The notes under the pieces are model-generated. The model was given only the letters and a program-made list of their open reading frames with translations, was not told the origin of the DNA and did not search any database. Position numbers and translations under genes: made by a program. Of a stretch of 64,000 bases of DNA, positions 42,600-50,042 are shown piece by piece (position 1 is the first letter of the stretch; every line of letters begins with the position of its first letter). The stretch covers positions 2,542,001 to 2,606,000 of the forward strand of contig NZ_BCNB01000006.1 of assembly GCF_001485575.1 (NCBI RefSeq), in the 5' to 3' direction. The stretch is from Haloarcula sp. CBA1127. Lineage in GTDB: Archaea; Halobacteriota; Halobacteria; Halobacteriales; Haloarculaceae.

Positions 42600-43856
42600 T
42601 CAGTCGCCGTGGTCTGTCGCCTCTGATACATCCCGGAGGAACGCAACGATTTCGTCCCCGTCAGCACCGAGTCCACCGCCCTGAGCAACTGTCGGTCGCC
42701 CGCCGCCGCCGCCACCGAACTCTGTAGTCACCTGATCGACCACCTCGCCGGCGTCGACGCCGCCGGTCGTCGCGACACCCAGATACTGCCCATCGGCGTC
42801 GACCAGTGCAGCCACGTCGATCTCGTCGCCGACGGCGGACTCCGCCCGGTCAGCGAGCGCGTTCGCGTCGAGGCCGGCCACGGTGCCGACGAGCCATTGC
42901 TGCTCGTCCACTTCGATGGCGTTGTCACGCAGTTCCGCGAGACGGGAATCGACCAGACGCTCCTGAAGGTCCGATACCGTGTCTCGGAGGTCGTCGCGCT
43001 CCGACTGGAGTCCGTCGACAGCATCCGGGAGTTCGGCAACGTTCGTATCCAGCGACTGGGCGGCAGCCATCGACCGCTCGTGCTCGGTCGCGCGCTGGCG
43101 GATTGCTCGCGGACCGACGGCGAACTCGACGCGAGTCAGGCCCTCGCCGGGGTTGGACCGACCGAGCACGGTCACTGGCCCGATCTCCCGCGTGTTCCCG
43201 ACGTGTGTCCCACCACAGGCTGCCACGTCCCAGTCTTCGATGGTGACGACACGGACCGTCTCACCCTCGATTCCCTCTTCGGTCTTCGTGTTGAACGCGA
43301 TGTCGTCGCGGTCCAGTGCCTCGTCCCGCGGAATTTCTTCCCAAGTCACGTCGTAGGATTCCCAGACGGCGCGGTTGGCCAGCCGCTCAAGTTCGGTGAG
43401 TGTCTCGTCGTCGATTTCGGTCGTCGTTTCGAAATCTACACGCACCTTCCCGGAGATAGCCGGTCCGAAGTCGTCGTCGGCGTTGTCAGGGACCGTCGCG
43501 CTGATGTCAAAGCCCCCGTAGCCGAGATTCGACAGCAGCCGGCGACCAGCGCCATAGAGGACGTGGCTGGCCGTGTGGGCACGCATACAGTACGTCCGAA
43601 ACGCCGTGTCAATCTGGCCTTCGACTGTCTCGCCCGGCTCGAACGCCGGCGGTTCGGCCAGTTCGTGGATGATTTCGCCGTTTCGATGCTGGACATCAAC
43701 GACTTCGGTGCCACCGAGAGTTCCTCGGTCCGCCGGCTGTCCGCCGCCTTCGGCGTAGAAGTACGTCTCCGTTAGCACGACAGCGGTCGTATCGATACGG
43801 TCGACGGTCGACGTGAAGGTCGTCACAGTGGGCTCGGACGCGGCTATTCCCGTCAT
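42600..43856 (-). CDS. Alanyl-tRNA editing protein, AlaX-L type with DHHA1 domain
   Basis: A 418-residue free-standing editing enzyme that removes Ser or Gly from mischarged tRNA-Ala. The N-terminal beta barrel has TETYFYAEGGGQPADRGTL. Zinc/catalytic motifs are MRAHTASHVLYGA (HxxxH) and VAACGGTHVGNTREIG (CxxxH). A coiled coil at about 265-310 joins a C-terminal DHHA1 domain with TTEFGGGGGGRPTVAQGGG. ATG 43856 directly precedes the conserved domain. Length fits AlaX-L. Confidence 0.92.
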   Translation of the reverse strand: MTGIAASEPTVTTFTSTVDRIDTTAVVLTETYFYAEGGGQPADRGTLGGTEVVDVQHRNGEIIHELAEPPAFEPGETVEGQIDTAFRTYCMRAHTASHVLYGAGRRLLSNLGYGGFDISATVPDNADDDFGPAISGKVRVDFETTTEIDDETLTELERLANRAVWESYDVTWEEIPRDEALDRDDIAFNTKTEEGIEGETVRVVTIEDWDVAACGGTHVGNTREIGPVTVLGRSNPGEGLTRVEFAVGPRAIRQRATEHERSMAAAQSLDTNVAELPDAVDGLQSERDDLRDTVSDLQERLVDSRLAELRDNAIEVDEQQWLVGTVAGLDANALADRAESAVGDEIDVAALVDADGQYLGVATTGGVDAGEVVDQVTTEFGGGGGGRPTVAQGGGLGADGDEIVAFLRDVSEATDHGD

Positions 43857-44029
43857 CGGGCGTGGCTACGTCGGCGTGAACAAAAACGTCTGGGCGGCCC
43901 GGGACAGACGAGTGTCGGGACTGAACGGCCGACAGGAGCGCAGTCTTCGTGCGTGCCGAGTCAGTAGGGGCGGTGTAGGGGGTTACCGACGCCGGTGTCA
44001 CGGTTATCCGAGGTATAATCCACTTGTGT

Positions 44030-44054
44030 CACTGTATCCGTTCCCGATACAGTG
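44030..44054. promoter_or_regulatory. Perfect 9-base inverted repeat next to a TATA box
   Basis: CACTGTATC-CGTTCCC-GATACAGTG, perfect 9-base arms with a 7-base spacer. It ends 6 bases before the TATA-like ATTAAGTA (44061-44068), which itself is about 26 bases from ATG 44091. A regulator bound here would touch the BRE/TATA region. The rest of the 43857-44090 gap holds the AlaX promoter and nothing else recognised. Confidence 0.6.
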
Positions 44055-44090
44055 CTACTAATTAAGTACCGATAGTGACGCTTACAGCCC

Positions 44091-44219
44091 ATGCTCTGGA
44101 GTGGAGTCCAATCGATACTGCTCTGGCTGGTGGTGGTCTGGCTGTTCGCAGTTGGGCTGTTTCTGGCACTTCTGTACGCGTCCGGCAAGCGGGACCGGCG
44201 AGAGCAGACCCGCGCGTAA
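44091..44219 (+). CDS. Single-helix membrane microprotein
   Basis: A 42-residue frame, ATG 44091 to TAA 44217-44219. It is a hydrophobic helix (ILLWLVVVWLFAVGLFLALLYA) with a strongly basic/acidic tail (SGKRDRREQTRA). A clear TATA box at 44061-44068 and a perfect dyad at 44030-44054 upstream support expression as a leaderless message. No family recognised. Confidence 0.6.
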   Translation: MLWSGVQSILLWLVVVWLFAVGLFLALLYASGKRDRREQTRA

Positions 44220-44363
44220 CTGTCGTGACTGGCGTCCCGGATGGCGTGATAGTGCTGTCTGTCGTCCGGCTGACGGCCCATCGGAATCGACCCTCTGTCT
44301 TGCGGTTTTCACTTTCACTGTGGATTACCCGGTTATATACGGCCTGGCTCCCTGCCTGGCAAT

Positions 44364-44504
44364 ATGATCGAGCGATTACGCCGTGTCGTGGGGACTCAAC
44401 AGCAGTCACATCTGGAGTGTCGACGCTGTGGAACCACCATCGAAACGGATAGCTCGACCTGCCCAGTGTGTGGCTCCGGTGACATCGCGCAGTACGATCT
44501 TTAG
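44364..44504 (+). CDS. Zinc-ribbon microprotein
   Basis: A 46-residue frame, ATG 44364 to TAG 44502-44504. Two knuckles, LECRRCGTTIETDSSTCPVCG, make a rubredoxin-type zinc ribbon. TATATAC at 44334-44340 lies about 26 bases upstream of the ATG, so it is a leaderless gene. Small CxxC-CxxC proteins of this size are common in haloarchaea, with roles in regulation and growth for a few. It is convergent with the transducer gene. Confidence 0.7.
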   Translation: MIERLRRVVGTQQQSHLECRRCGTTIETDSSTCPVCGSGDIAQYDL

Positions 44505-44518
44505 CCGTTGTCTCTCTG

Positions 44519-46093
44519 TTAGTCCGTCGTCACTCCCGTACTCACGGCCCCTGACTGGGCCTGTTGCTCCTGTACGTCAAATTGGGCGACAAGGGAGAGG
44601 AGTCGCTCTGCACTGTCTGACAGCGAGTCAGCACTGGTCGCGATTTCCTGAATCGTCGCGGTCTGCTCCTCAGTCGCCGCCGATACTTCCTGTGCCTGTT
44701 CGGCTGTCTGGTCGCTAATCGATGTTACTTCGTCCAGCATCGTGACGACCTTCTGCCCGGAATCAGCCTGTTGATCGGTGGCCTGGCTGATCGACTGGAT
44801 TGAGCTGCTGGCCTCCTCGACTTCGGTGACAATTCGGTTCAGTACGGTGGCTGTCTCGTCGATCGTTTCCCGCGTTTCCTCGACCTCTGACTGCGTGTCA
44901 TAGATATCGTCGGCAACACTTTCCGTGGAATCCTCGATTCCCTCAATGAGCGTCTCGACTTCCTGGGTTGCGTCAGCAGTCTCACCGGCCAGCGTCTTGA
45001 TCTCGGACGCCACAACGGCAAATCCTTCACCGGCTTCGCCGGCGCGTGCGGCCTCAATCGACGCGTTGAGTGCGAGCATATTCGTCTGTTCCGCGATGTC
45101 GTTTATCAGGTTCACAACCTCCTCGATTCGCTCGACAGCGTTCTGGAGGTCTGCTACCTCTGAGACAGTTTCATCAGTCCGGGCTTCAAGCGTGGCCATC
45201 TTTTCCACAGCTGTCCCAGCCGCTTCTTCGCCTTCTTGACCTAGTTCTGCGGCCTGCTGTGACTGGGTAGCGACTTCTTCAGACGAGGAGGCGATCTCCT
45301 CAATCGTCGCCGATAAGTCGCTCATCTCGCTGCTCGCTTCGTTGATTTTCTCGCTCTGTGTTTCCGTTCCGGCAGAAATCTCTTCGGTGCTCTCGGCGAC
45401 TTCTGCACTGGCGGACCGGATATCCGAAGCTCCGCCTGTGACTTCTGTGCTTTCTGTGTCAACCTGCTGTGCGAATGATTGAATCTCGGCGATAACGGTC
45501 TGGAGTTCGTTCATCATCGAGTTGAACCCTGACCCGATTCTTGCCATCGCATCGTTCTGGCTATCTGCGTCTACCCGGACCGTAAGATCCCCAGCCGCTG
45601 CTCGTTCCATCGCCTGGCCGTAGGACGTGGCAGTCGATTCCAGATCTGCGGTCAACTGCTCAAGCTCCGCCTCACGTTCTTTGATCTCCGCGCGTGCCTC
45701 CTCGGATTCACGCTGTGCGTCTTTTGCCTGCTCGCGCTGTTTGTTCGCCTTCTGTTTCGCTTGCTCCGCCTCTTGTCTTTTCGTCTCTGCCTCGTCGACC
45801 AGTTCTTGCATCTCCGTGACAAGCGAGAGGGTGGCTGTCCCTCCGATAGCGAAGACGGCAACGGTTGATGTCATCAACGGCCCTGTTGCCAGATTGAACA
45901 CCTCTACGTAGATGCCGGCCTTCTCCAGCATGAGGCTGAATGTCCAGACGGCCCCAAGCGTAGATGCAAAGCTGAACGTCAGCCAGAAGGCCGACTCGGC
46001 TTCAGTGTCCCGATAATTGAGCCAGCCAAGCGCCGTTGCAGCAATAAAGCCCAGCGCGCCCAGACCGTCGAAGATGGGTGTAATTCCGACCAT
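44519..46093 (-). CDS. Methyl-accepting chemotaxis transducer with three-helix membrane input module
   Basis: A 524-residue transducer that controls CheA. Residues 1-95 hold three membrane helices and no large external domain. A long coiled coil (about 95-160) leads to a HAMP-like segment (AMERAAAGDLTVRVDADSQNDAMARIGSGFNSMM). The signalling domain follows, with hairpin tip EQTNMLALNASIEAARAGEAGEGFAVVASEI. Methylation-type Glu/Gln-rich helices flank the tip. It follows a small membrane protein of similar architecture by 2 bases. The signal is probably sensed in the membrane or through the partner. Confidence 0.92.
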   Translation of the reverse strand: MVGITPIFDGLGALGFIAATALGWLNYRDTEAESAFWLTFSFASTLGAVWTFSLMLEKAGIYVEVFNLATGPLMTSTVAVFAIGGTATLSLVTEMQELVDEAETKRQEAEQAKQKANKQREQAKDAQRESEEARAEIKEREAELEQLTADLESTATSYGQAMERAAAGDLTVRVDADSQNDAMARIGSGFNSMMNELQTVIAEIQSFAQQVDTESTEVTGGASDIRSASAEVAESTEEISAGTETQSEKINEASSEMSDLSATIEEIASSSEEVATQSQQAAELGQEGEEAAGTAVEKMATLEARTDETVSEVADLQNAVERIEEVVNLINDIAEQTNMLALNASIEAARAGEAGEGFAVVASEIKTLAGETADATQEVETLIEGIEDSTESVADDIYDTQSEVEETRETIDETATVLNRIVTEVEEASSSIQSISQATDQQADSGQKVVTMLDEVTSISDQTAEQAQEVSAATEEQTATIQEIATSADSLSDSAERLLSLVAQFDVQEQQAQSGAVSTGVTTD

Positions 46094-46095
46094 TG

Positions 46096-46377
46096 TTAGC
46101 CCTCAGTTTTGATCCGGTTCTCACGACGAAAGTAGGCTGCCAGGAAGAAAGTAAGCCCAGCAACACCGATTCCAACGCCGTGCTCAACGAGATTCAGTAC
46201 ATCACCGAGAATGACCGCTTCGAGGTTCGTTGCGATCATGCCAACCACAAGGAGGACGTATCCGGCGGTGAACCACCGAGTCTCCTCCCGATACTGTGAG
46301 AGAACGGGTACTAAGCCGATTACTGCAACGAGCAGACCGACAACTTCCAGTGTTCCGAATGGGCCAATACCGACCAT
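46096..46377 (-). CDS. Three-helix membrane protein, operon partner of the transducer
   Basis: A 93-residue protein with three hydrophobic helices (EVVGLLVAVIGLVPVL, TAGYVLLVVGMIATNLEAVIL, GVGIGVAGLTFFLAAYF). It looks like the N-terminal module of the transducer encoded next: both open MVGI, have YR followed by acidic residues after helix 1, and similar helix spacing. TTTAAAAAAG-type TATA (about 46395-46403) lies about 25 bases upstream of ATG 46377, so it is the first gene of the operon. A sensor or partner role is inferred only. Confidence 0.8.
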   Translation of the reverse strand: MVGIGPFGTLEVVGLLVAVIGLVPVLSQYREETRWFTAGYVLLVVGMIATNLEAVILGDVLNLVEHGVGIGVAGLTFFLAAYFRRENRIKTEG

Positions 46378-46454
46378 GTCTGGTCAAGCAATTCCATTTA
46401 AAAAAGTTTCTCGCCCATGGCATCAAAATCGATAATAGCAGCCCGCCTGAGTTT

Positions 46455-46466
46455 ATATAGCTATAT
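46455..46466. promoter_or_regulatory. AT-rich palindrome in intergenic region
   Basis: ATATAGCTATAT is a perfect 12-base palindrome in a short AT-rich stretch (46450-46482) of the 235-base gap between the 46377 and 46613 genes. It includes TATA-like strings on both strands but no convincing gene follows on the plus strand. Confidence 0.25.
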
Positions 46467-46612
46467 TTAACCATTTATAATAACGGCAGCCAATCAGTAG
46501 GCTTTCCGATGCAAGGAATGCACTACTGCTTTGTCGGTTACAGCGAGTATGAAAGCGTTCCAACGAGAGAAATAGCGATGGTGGAGGAGAAAGAGAGCAA
46601 CGATTCCGCTGA

Positions 46613-47026
46613 TTACTGTTCGACGTCCATCCACATATCAGATGTTATTTTCGCGTCCGAGTTGTCCGGATGCGTCATGGTGAGCTGGTCCCCGCCCTCG
46701 ACTGCAATGAGGTCGACAGTGTTGCTCTCCGTGTGATTCCGCGTCGGGTACGTAAATGGTCGTGACCGTGTCGGAAGATCGCTGATCGACGGACACTCCG
46801 GCGGCGCAACGACATCGTCAGCGAACCCATCCGTGTGAATCGTCGACTGTGGTTTGTCTCGACCACGTCTATCAAGCCACTCAACACACCTCTCCCCAAG
46901 TGAAATGGTCTCAATGGCTGAGCGCACGCGGTACCTGACCCGGTCCAGAAGCGAGGGTGGCGGCACGTCGCCGTCGTCCGTCCTGGCCCGGGCACCCCGT
47001 GGCTCATCCATGGGTGTGAGACTCAT
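46613..47026 (-). CDS. Haloarchaeal protein, function unknown
   Basis: A 137-residue acidic protein, MSLTPMDEPRGARART at the N-terminus. It has a helix RVRYRVRSAIETISLGERCVEWLDRRG and a C-terminal part ending NTVDLIAVEGGDQLTMTHPDNSDAKITSDMWMDVEQ. No membrane segment or known motif was seen. A TATA-like GGTTTTGTA about 27 bases upstream supports ATG 47026 and a leaderless message. The frame is long and has haloarchaeal composition, so it is probably real. Confidence 0.6.
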   Translation of the reverse strand: MSLTPMDEPRGARARTDDGDVPPPSLLDRVRYRVRSAIETISLGERCVEWLDRRGRDKPQSTIHTDGFADDVVAPPECPSISDLPTRSRPFTYPTRNHTESNTVDLIAVEGGDQLTMTHPDNSDAKITSDMWMDVEQ

Positions 47027-47073
47027 GGGCATAGCTAGGGAAGCACGGTACAAAACCGTTGTGTCGCTCCCGC

Positions 47074-47886
47074 TTAGAGTTCGATTCGCTCGACGATCTG
47101 ATTGCCGTCTTCTCGAGTGTTGAGCGCAACGATACGGACGTGTTCTTCCAGTCCAGAGTGCTTGAGTTTGGCTTTTAGAAGATTATCGACCTGATAGACG
47201 CCGGCCGCGTTGTTCATCGCGATTTCGACGAGGACGGGATAGTCGTCGCCCGGACTCAGCGTCACCGTCTCGATAGCCTGGCTGGAGACGGTGTCGATAC
47301 CGCGGCCGCCGCGCTTGTACGGAATGCGTGACCGACCGCGCTCCATGTCCAGCGCGTCGGCGACGCGAACGACGCCGGCTTCCAGCGTCAGCGGGTTTTC
47401 TTCGGTGTGATGACAGAGAATCGCGTGTAACACCTCGCCTTTTACCTGAACCGCCTGTCGAACGTCGTAGAACTCATCGAGCAGGTCATCGAGGAGGTCG
47501 GCTGCCAGTGGGATCGAATAATACGGGTGTGAATCGCGGTGGACGACGTGGCCGATGTCGTGCAGCGTCGTCGCAAGTGCGATGATGACGGCCTCGTCAG
47601 CCTCGTCGAGGCCGTGGTCGGCCGCACCGTTGAACTCGACGCCGCCCTGTTTGAGGAGGTCATACAGGCACAGCGCTCGGTTCCGAACGATACCGATGTG
47701 TTTCGCGCCGTGGTCGTTGTACTGTTTGCGCGCGACGGGGTTGATGTTCTGGGCTTCGAGATACGCCTGGATCTCCTCGTCAGCCGTGATGGTGTCGAGA
47801 ACTGCGTTCAGTCGCTCGTCCGGGAACGCATGGTCCGCCTCGGGGTCGTAGATACGGCCGCTGGTATCGTCGCTATCAACGCTCAT
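47074..47886 (-). CDS. HD-domain phosphohydrolase
   Basis: A 270-residue metal-dependent phosphohydrolase. The HD signature is seen as H in YNDHGAKHIGIVRNRAL, HD in TTLHDIGHVVHRDSHPYYS, H in GEVLHAILCHHTEEN, and D in GVVRVADALDMERGRSRIPY. The C-terminal 80 residues form a beta-rich extra domain. Substrates of such proteins are often nucleotides; none can be named. ATG 47886 (MSVDSDDTSGR) has GATTTTTCG about 27 bases upstream; the earlier frame opening is a non-haloarchaeal leader. Confidence 0.9.
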   Translation of the reverse strand: MSVDSDDTSGRIYDPEADHAFPDERLNAVLDTITADEEIQAYLEAQNINPVARKQYNDHGAKHIGIVRNRALCLYDLLKQGGVEFNGAADHGLDEADEAVIIALATTLHDIGHVVHRDSHPYYSIPLAADLLDDLLDEFYDVRQAVQVKGEVLHAILCHHTEENPLTLEAGVVRVADALDMERGRSRIPYKRGGRGIDTVSSQAIETVTLSPGDDYPVLVEIAMNNAAGVYQVDNLLKAKLKHSGLEEHVRIVALNTREDGNQIVERIEL

Positions 47887-47932
47887 ACCACAACCCAGAC
47901 GATCCACCGCGAAAAATCCCCCACCGGCGCGA

Positions 47933-48400
47933 TCAGGTGGCGGCGTCGATAACCTCGTCGTAGTCCGGTTCGACGCCAGGGTCGTCACTGACCCAGGCGT
48001 ACGTGACTTCTTGATTTTCATCGATAACGAAGACGGCCCGCTTGGCTACGTTCGGAACGCCGAGTGCCTCGAAGTCCATCGAGATGTCGTAGTCATCGAC
48101 GATCTCACGCCCCGAGTCGCTGACGAGGTCGAACTCGAGTCCCAGTTCGTCCCGGAACGCGTTCTGTGAGAACGGTGTGTCGATGCTGACACCGTACAAC
48201 GTCGCCCCCGCTTCAGTGAGTTCGTCGAGTCGGTCCTGAAATGAGTTCATCTCGTGACTGCAAACGCTGGTGAATGCGCCCGGGAAGAACGCGAGCACGA
48301 CAGGCCCGTCGTCGAGCGTCTCGGACAGCGTTATTTCGTCAACGTCGCCGTTTGCGATCGGTGCCGTGAAATCGGGTGCAGTGTCTCCGACTGATACCAT
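47933..48400 (-). CDS. Peroxiredoxin (AhpC/TSA, AhpE/Bcp-like)
   Basis: A 155-residue thiol peroxidase. The peroxidatic Cys47 sits in FFPGAFTSVCSHEMNSFQ, with the PxxxT/SxxC pattern, and Arg in the NVAKRAVFVID strand. There is no second Cys, so it is a 1-Cys type that needs an external reductant. ATG 48400 follows a TATA-like GTTTTACTC by about 26 bases, a leaderless message. Normal length. Confidence 0.93.
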   Translation of the reverse strand: MVSVGDTAPDFTAPIANGDVDEITLSETLDDGPVVLAFFPGAFTSVCSHEMNSFQDRLDELTEAGATLYGVSIDTPFSQNAFRDELGLEFDLVSDSGREIVDDYDISMDFEALGVPNVAKRAVFVIDENQEVTYAWVSDDPGVEPDYDEVIDAAT

Positions 48401-48459
48401 ACTGCCGAGTTGACCCAGGCGAGTAAAACCCTTTCCGACCTGACCGAGTCCGGGCGTGC

Positions 48460-48705
48460 TCAGAACTGTGCAAACTTCGCCGTGACCTCATCGATCCACT
48501 CCGGCAGGTCGCGGTCCGCAAGTGTCCCGTCAGCGTCACGGGTCGTGACGACATCAGCGATTTCGCCCTCACGCGTGATATCGAGTCGCCACACCCCGTC
48601 AGCCTCGATATCGACTCGAACGACGTCCTCCCCGACGGGCTTGATCGGTCGGATCGTTACCTCTTCTCCGCTCCTGACTTCCATTGTGTGACTATCGGCC
48701 GTCAT
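48460..48705 (-). CDS. Small haloarchaeal protein, function unknown
   Basis: An 81-residue acidic, beta-rich protein: MEVRSGEEVTIRPIKPVGEDVVRVDIEADGVWRLDITREGEI, then a helix at the end (LPEWIDEVTAKF). ATG 48705 follows GATATAACT by about 27 bases; the Met at 48684 is another start. No domain recognised. It diverges from the RNA candidate. Confidence 0.7.
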   Translation of the reverse strand: MTADSHTMEVRSGEEVTIRPIKPVGEDVVRVDIEADGVWRLDITREGEIADVVTTRDADGTLADRDLPEWIDEVTAKFAQF

Positions 48706-48824
48706 CTGGTATCTTTGAGCGCCCGACAGTAGTTATATCTCCGGGCGGAGAGTGTGCCCGTCCTGCGCTATGGCTGGTGAGCAGTGGCTTAACAAGAATA
48801 TAATAAATTGACACAAGCGCGTAG

Positions 48825-49151
48825 CCGGTACTGCGGGTGCGAACCCGCACGCAGGCAGACCATGTATGCCAGACATGGCCACGGAAATCGTGTCACCTGA
48901 ACAGCCCCAGCTATCGACACAGTCCCGTGGACATACTGCAGTCTACCCATCGACGTGCCAACCCAAGCCAGCGACACCGGGAAGTCAGAGATCCAGTGCC
49001 TCGTGTTACCGCTTCCGAGCCACACCCATTGCCCACGTTCCCTGTGTCAGGCCTCGCCGTCGGTTCCCGGCGAGGCCGTTTCGACAGACAGAGCGGCCAC
49101 GGCTCAGTTGTGACTACCGGTCGGTCTGCTGCCCACGCCAGCCAGTACTGG
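48825..49151 (+). ncRNA. Candidate structured non-coding RNA
   Basis: A 532-base stretch (48706-49237) has no protein with haloarchaeal character in any frame, but does have structure. TATA-like AATATAATAAA (48797-48807) predicts a start near 48825. There CCGGTACTG (48825-48833) can pair with CAGTACTGG (49143-49151), with one G-U, closing a 327-base unit. Inside are a stem with a GCGA (GNRA) loop at 48833-48848, GCAGACC/GGTCTGC (48855-48861 with 49123-49129), CCATGT/ACATGG (48860-48878, partly competing), and a 10-base stem GGCCTCGCCG/CGGCGAGGCC (49050-49077). No SRP or RNase P hallmarks were found. Confidence 0.45.
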
Positions 49152-49237
49152 AGAGTCGGTCTCGACAGCAGTGACTCGCCTGCCAAGCCGTCCTGAGCAA
49201 AAAGGTTATAATAGCAACCACGTAACCTTCGGATACA

Positions 49238-49507
49238 ATGTTAGGGACATCCGGAGTACTGTTCCCGGGGATGCCCGGGACGACGGAGATGATGGTCATC
49301 CTCCTCATCGCCGTCCTGCTGTTCGGCGCGAACAAGATTCCGAAACTAGCGCGGTCGACTGGCGAAGCCATGGGCGAGTTCCAGAAGGGGCGCGAAGAAG
49401 TCGAGCAAGAACTCGAAGAAATGCGCGATGGCGCTGCAGAAGGGACCGATGCGTCCACCGTGGACTCGGCCGAGTCGACCGAAACGGCGACGGAAACCGA
49501 GACGTAA
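49238..49507 (+). CDS. tatA: Twin-arginine translocase subunit TatA
   Basis: An 89-residue Tat pore component for export of folded proteins, the main route in haloarchaea; several Tat substrates (halocyanins, metal-binding lipoprotein) are in this window. It has a short N-terminus, helix TEMMVILLIAVLLFG, the FGANKIPKLARSTGEAMGEFQKG amphipathic helix, then an acidic Thr/Glu tail. GTTATAATAG (49205-49214) lies about 27 bases before ATG 49238. Confidence 0.93.
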   Translation: MLGTSGVLFPGMPGTTEMMVILLIAVLLFGANKIPKLARSTGEAMGEFQKGREEVEQELEEMRDGAAEGTDASTVDSAESTETATETET

Positions 49508-49584
49508 TCTCGACCACTTCTCCGTTTTCAGCGGGCCACAGTGATAACGAAAGGATTTTTCACCGCTCAATCGACCACCCGGTA

Positions 49585-49658
49585 GGGCGTGTGGCCTAGT
49601 GGACCAGGGCGAGGGGTTCCTAACCCCTAGAACGCGGGTTCGAATCCCGCCACGCCCG
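49585..49658 (+). tRNA. tRNA-Arg (anticodon CCT)
   Basis: Full cloverleaf: acceptor GGGCGTG/CACGCCC (49585-49591 with 49651-49657), discriminator G49658, and the D-arm with GGCCTAGTGGACC. The anticodon stem AGGGG/CCCCT has loop TTCCTAA and anticodon CCT at 49619-49621. The T-arm is GCGGG-TTCGAAT-CCCGC. CCA is not encoded, and there is no intron. Copies of its 3' end occur downstream. Confidence 0.95.
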
Positions 49659-49936
49659 TGAAGCGAACGCAGTGAGCGAACCGGCATGGCGGGATTCTAA
49701 TCAGGGAGGTCGTGCGCAGCGAAGCGAGCACGTCCGACCGTGGTTCGAATCCCGCCACGCCCGCTTCGTGGTTTCTCGCGTCCGCTCGAAACACACTCGC
49801 GGCCGTGGCGACCTTCGCGAAACCTGCGGTTTCGCTCAGTCCCGCCACGCCCGTGCAGCGACCGAAGAGAGCGAGCCGGTATGCCGGGGTTCTAATCAGG
49901 GGGGTCGCACGCAGCAAAGTGAACACGTCCGACCGT
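49645..49936 (+). repeat. tRNA-Arg 3'-end repeats and a 97-base direct repeat
   Basis: The last 22 bases of the tRNA gene (from GGTTCGAATC to its final G, 49637-49658) are repeated exactly at 49742-49763. The last 14 bases, with 2 bases beyond, recur at 49840-49855. A 97-base unit starting in the tRNA end, 49645-49741, is repeated at 49840-49936 without gaps, with 14 mismatches by my count. Just before the third tRNA-end copy lies the palindrome GCGAAACC-TGC-GGTTTCGC (49817-49835). No protein gene is credible in 49659-50042; the remainder carries the next promoter. Confidence 0.8.
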
Positions 49937-50009
49937 ACTGTCGCGCGGAGAAGGCCCGAGACGACTGGGTGGCGACGTAGTCGCCGCACACAGCACCTGA
50001 GATGCCAAC

Positions 50010-50031
50010 GTATAAGTTTAGGCTGACCTAA
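50010..50031. promoter_or_regulatory. TATA box overlapped by an iron-box-like dyad
   Basis: GTATAAGTTT (50010-50019) is the likely TATA box for the GMC gene. TTAGG-CTGA-CCTAA at 50018-50031, a perfect 5-base inverted repeat, overlaps its end. TTAGG-N4-CCTAA resembles sites bound by DtxR-type iron regulators (Idr family) in haloarchaea. It differs in one base per arm from the SirR-type dyads at 22384 and 27260. Position favours repression. Confidence 0.6.
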
Positions 50032-50042
50032 CTCCTGCTGAA

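Noticed and set aside
46509-46736. Plus-strand 75-residue frame
   Set aside because: Mostly antisense to the 46613-47026 gene, no promoter at leaderless distance and no acidic haloarchaeal character.
48825-49151. SRP (7S) RNA or RNase P RNA
   Set aside because: The hallmark helix-8 motif of SRP RNA and the CR-I/CR-V motifs of RNase P RNA are not visible on either strand.
48789-49186. Minus-strand frames across the RNA candidate
   Set aside because: Rich in Trp, Cys and Arg, not acidic, and without family motifs; the DNA is better explained by RNA structure.
49627-49989. Frames of about 100 residues in the tRNA-flanking repeats, both strands
   Set aside because: They cover the tRNA gene or its copies and owe their openness to the repeat sequence.
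49659-50000. Provirus or plasmid integration at tRNA-Arg
   Set aside because: tRNA-end copies are present but only about 100 bases apart, with no integrase or cargo gene between them; kept only as a repeat finding.
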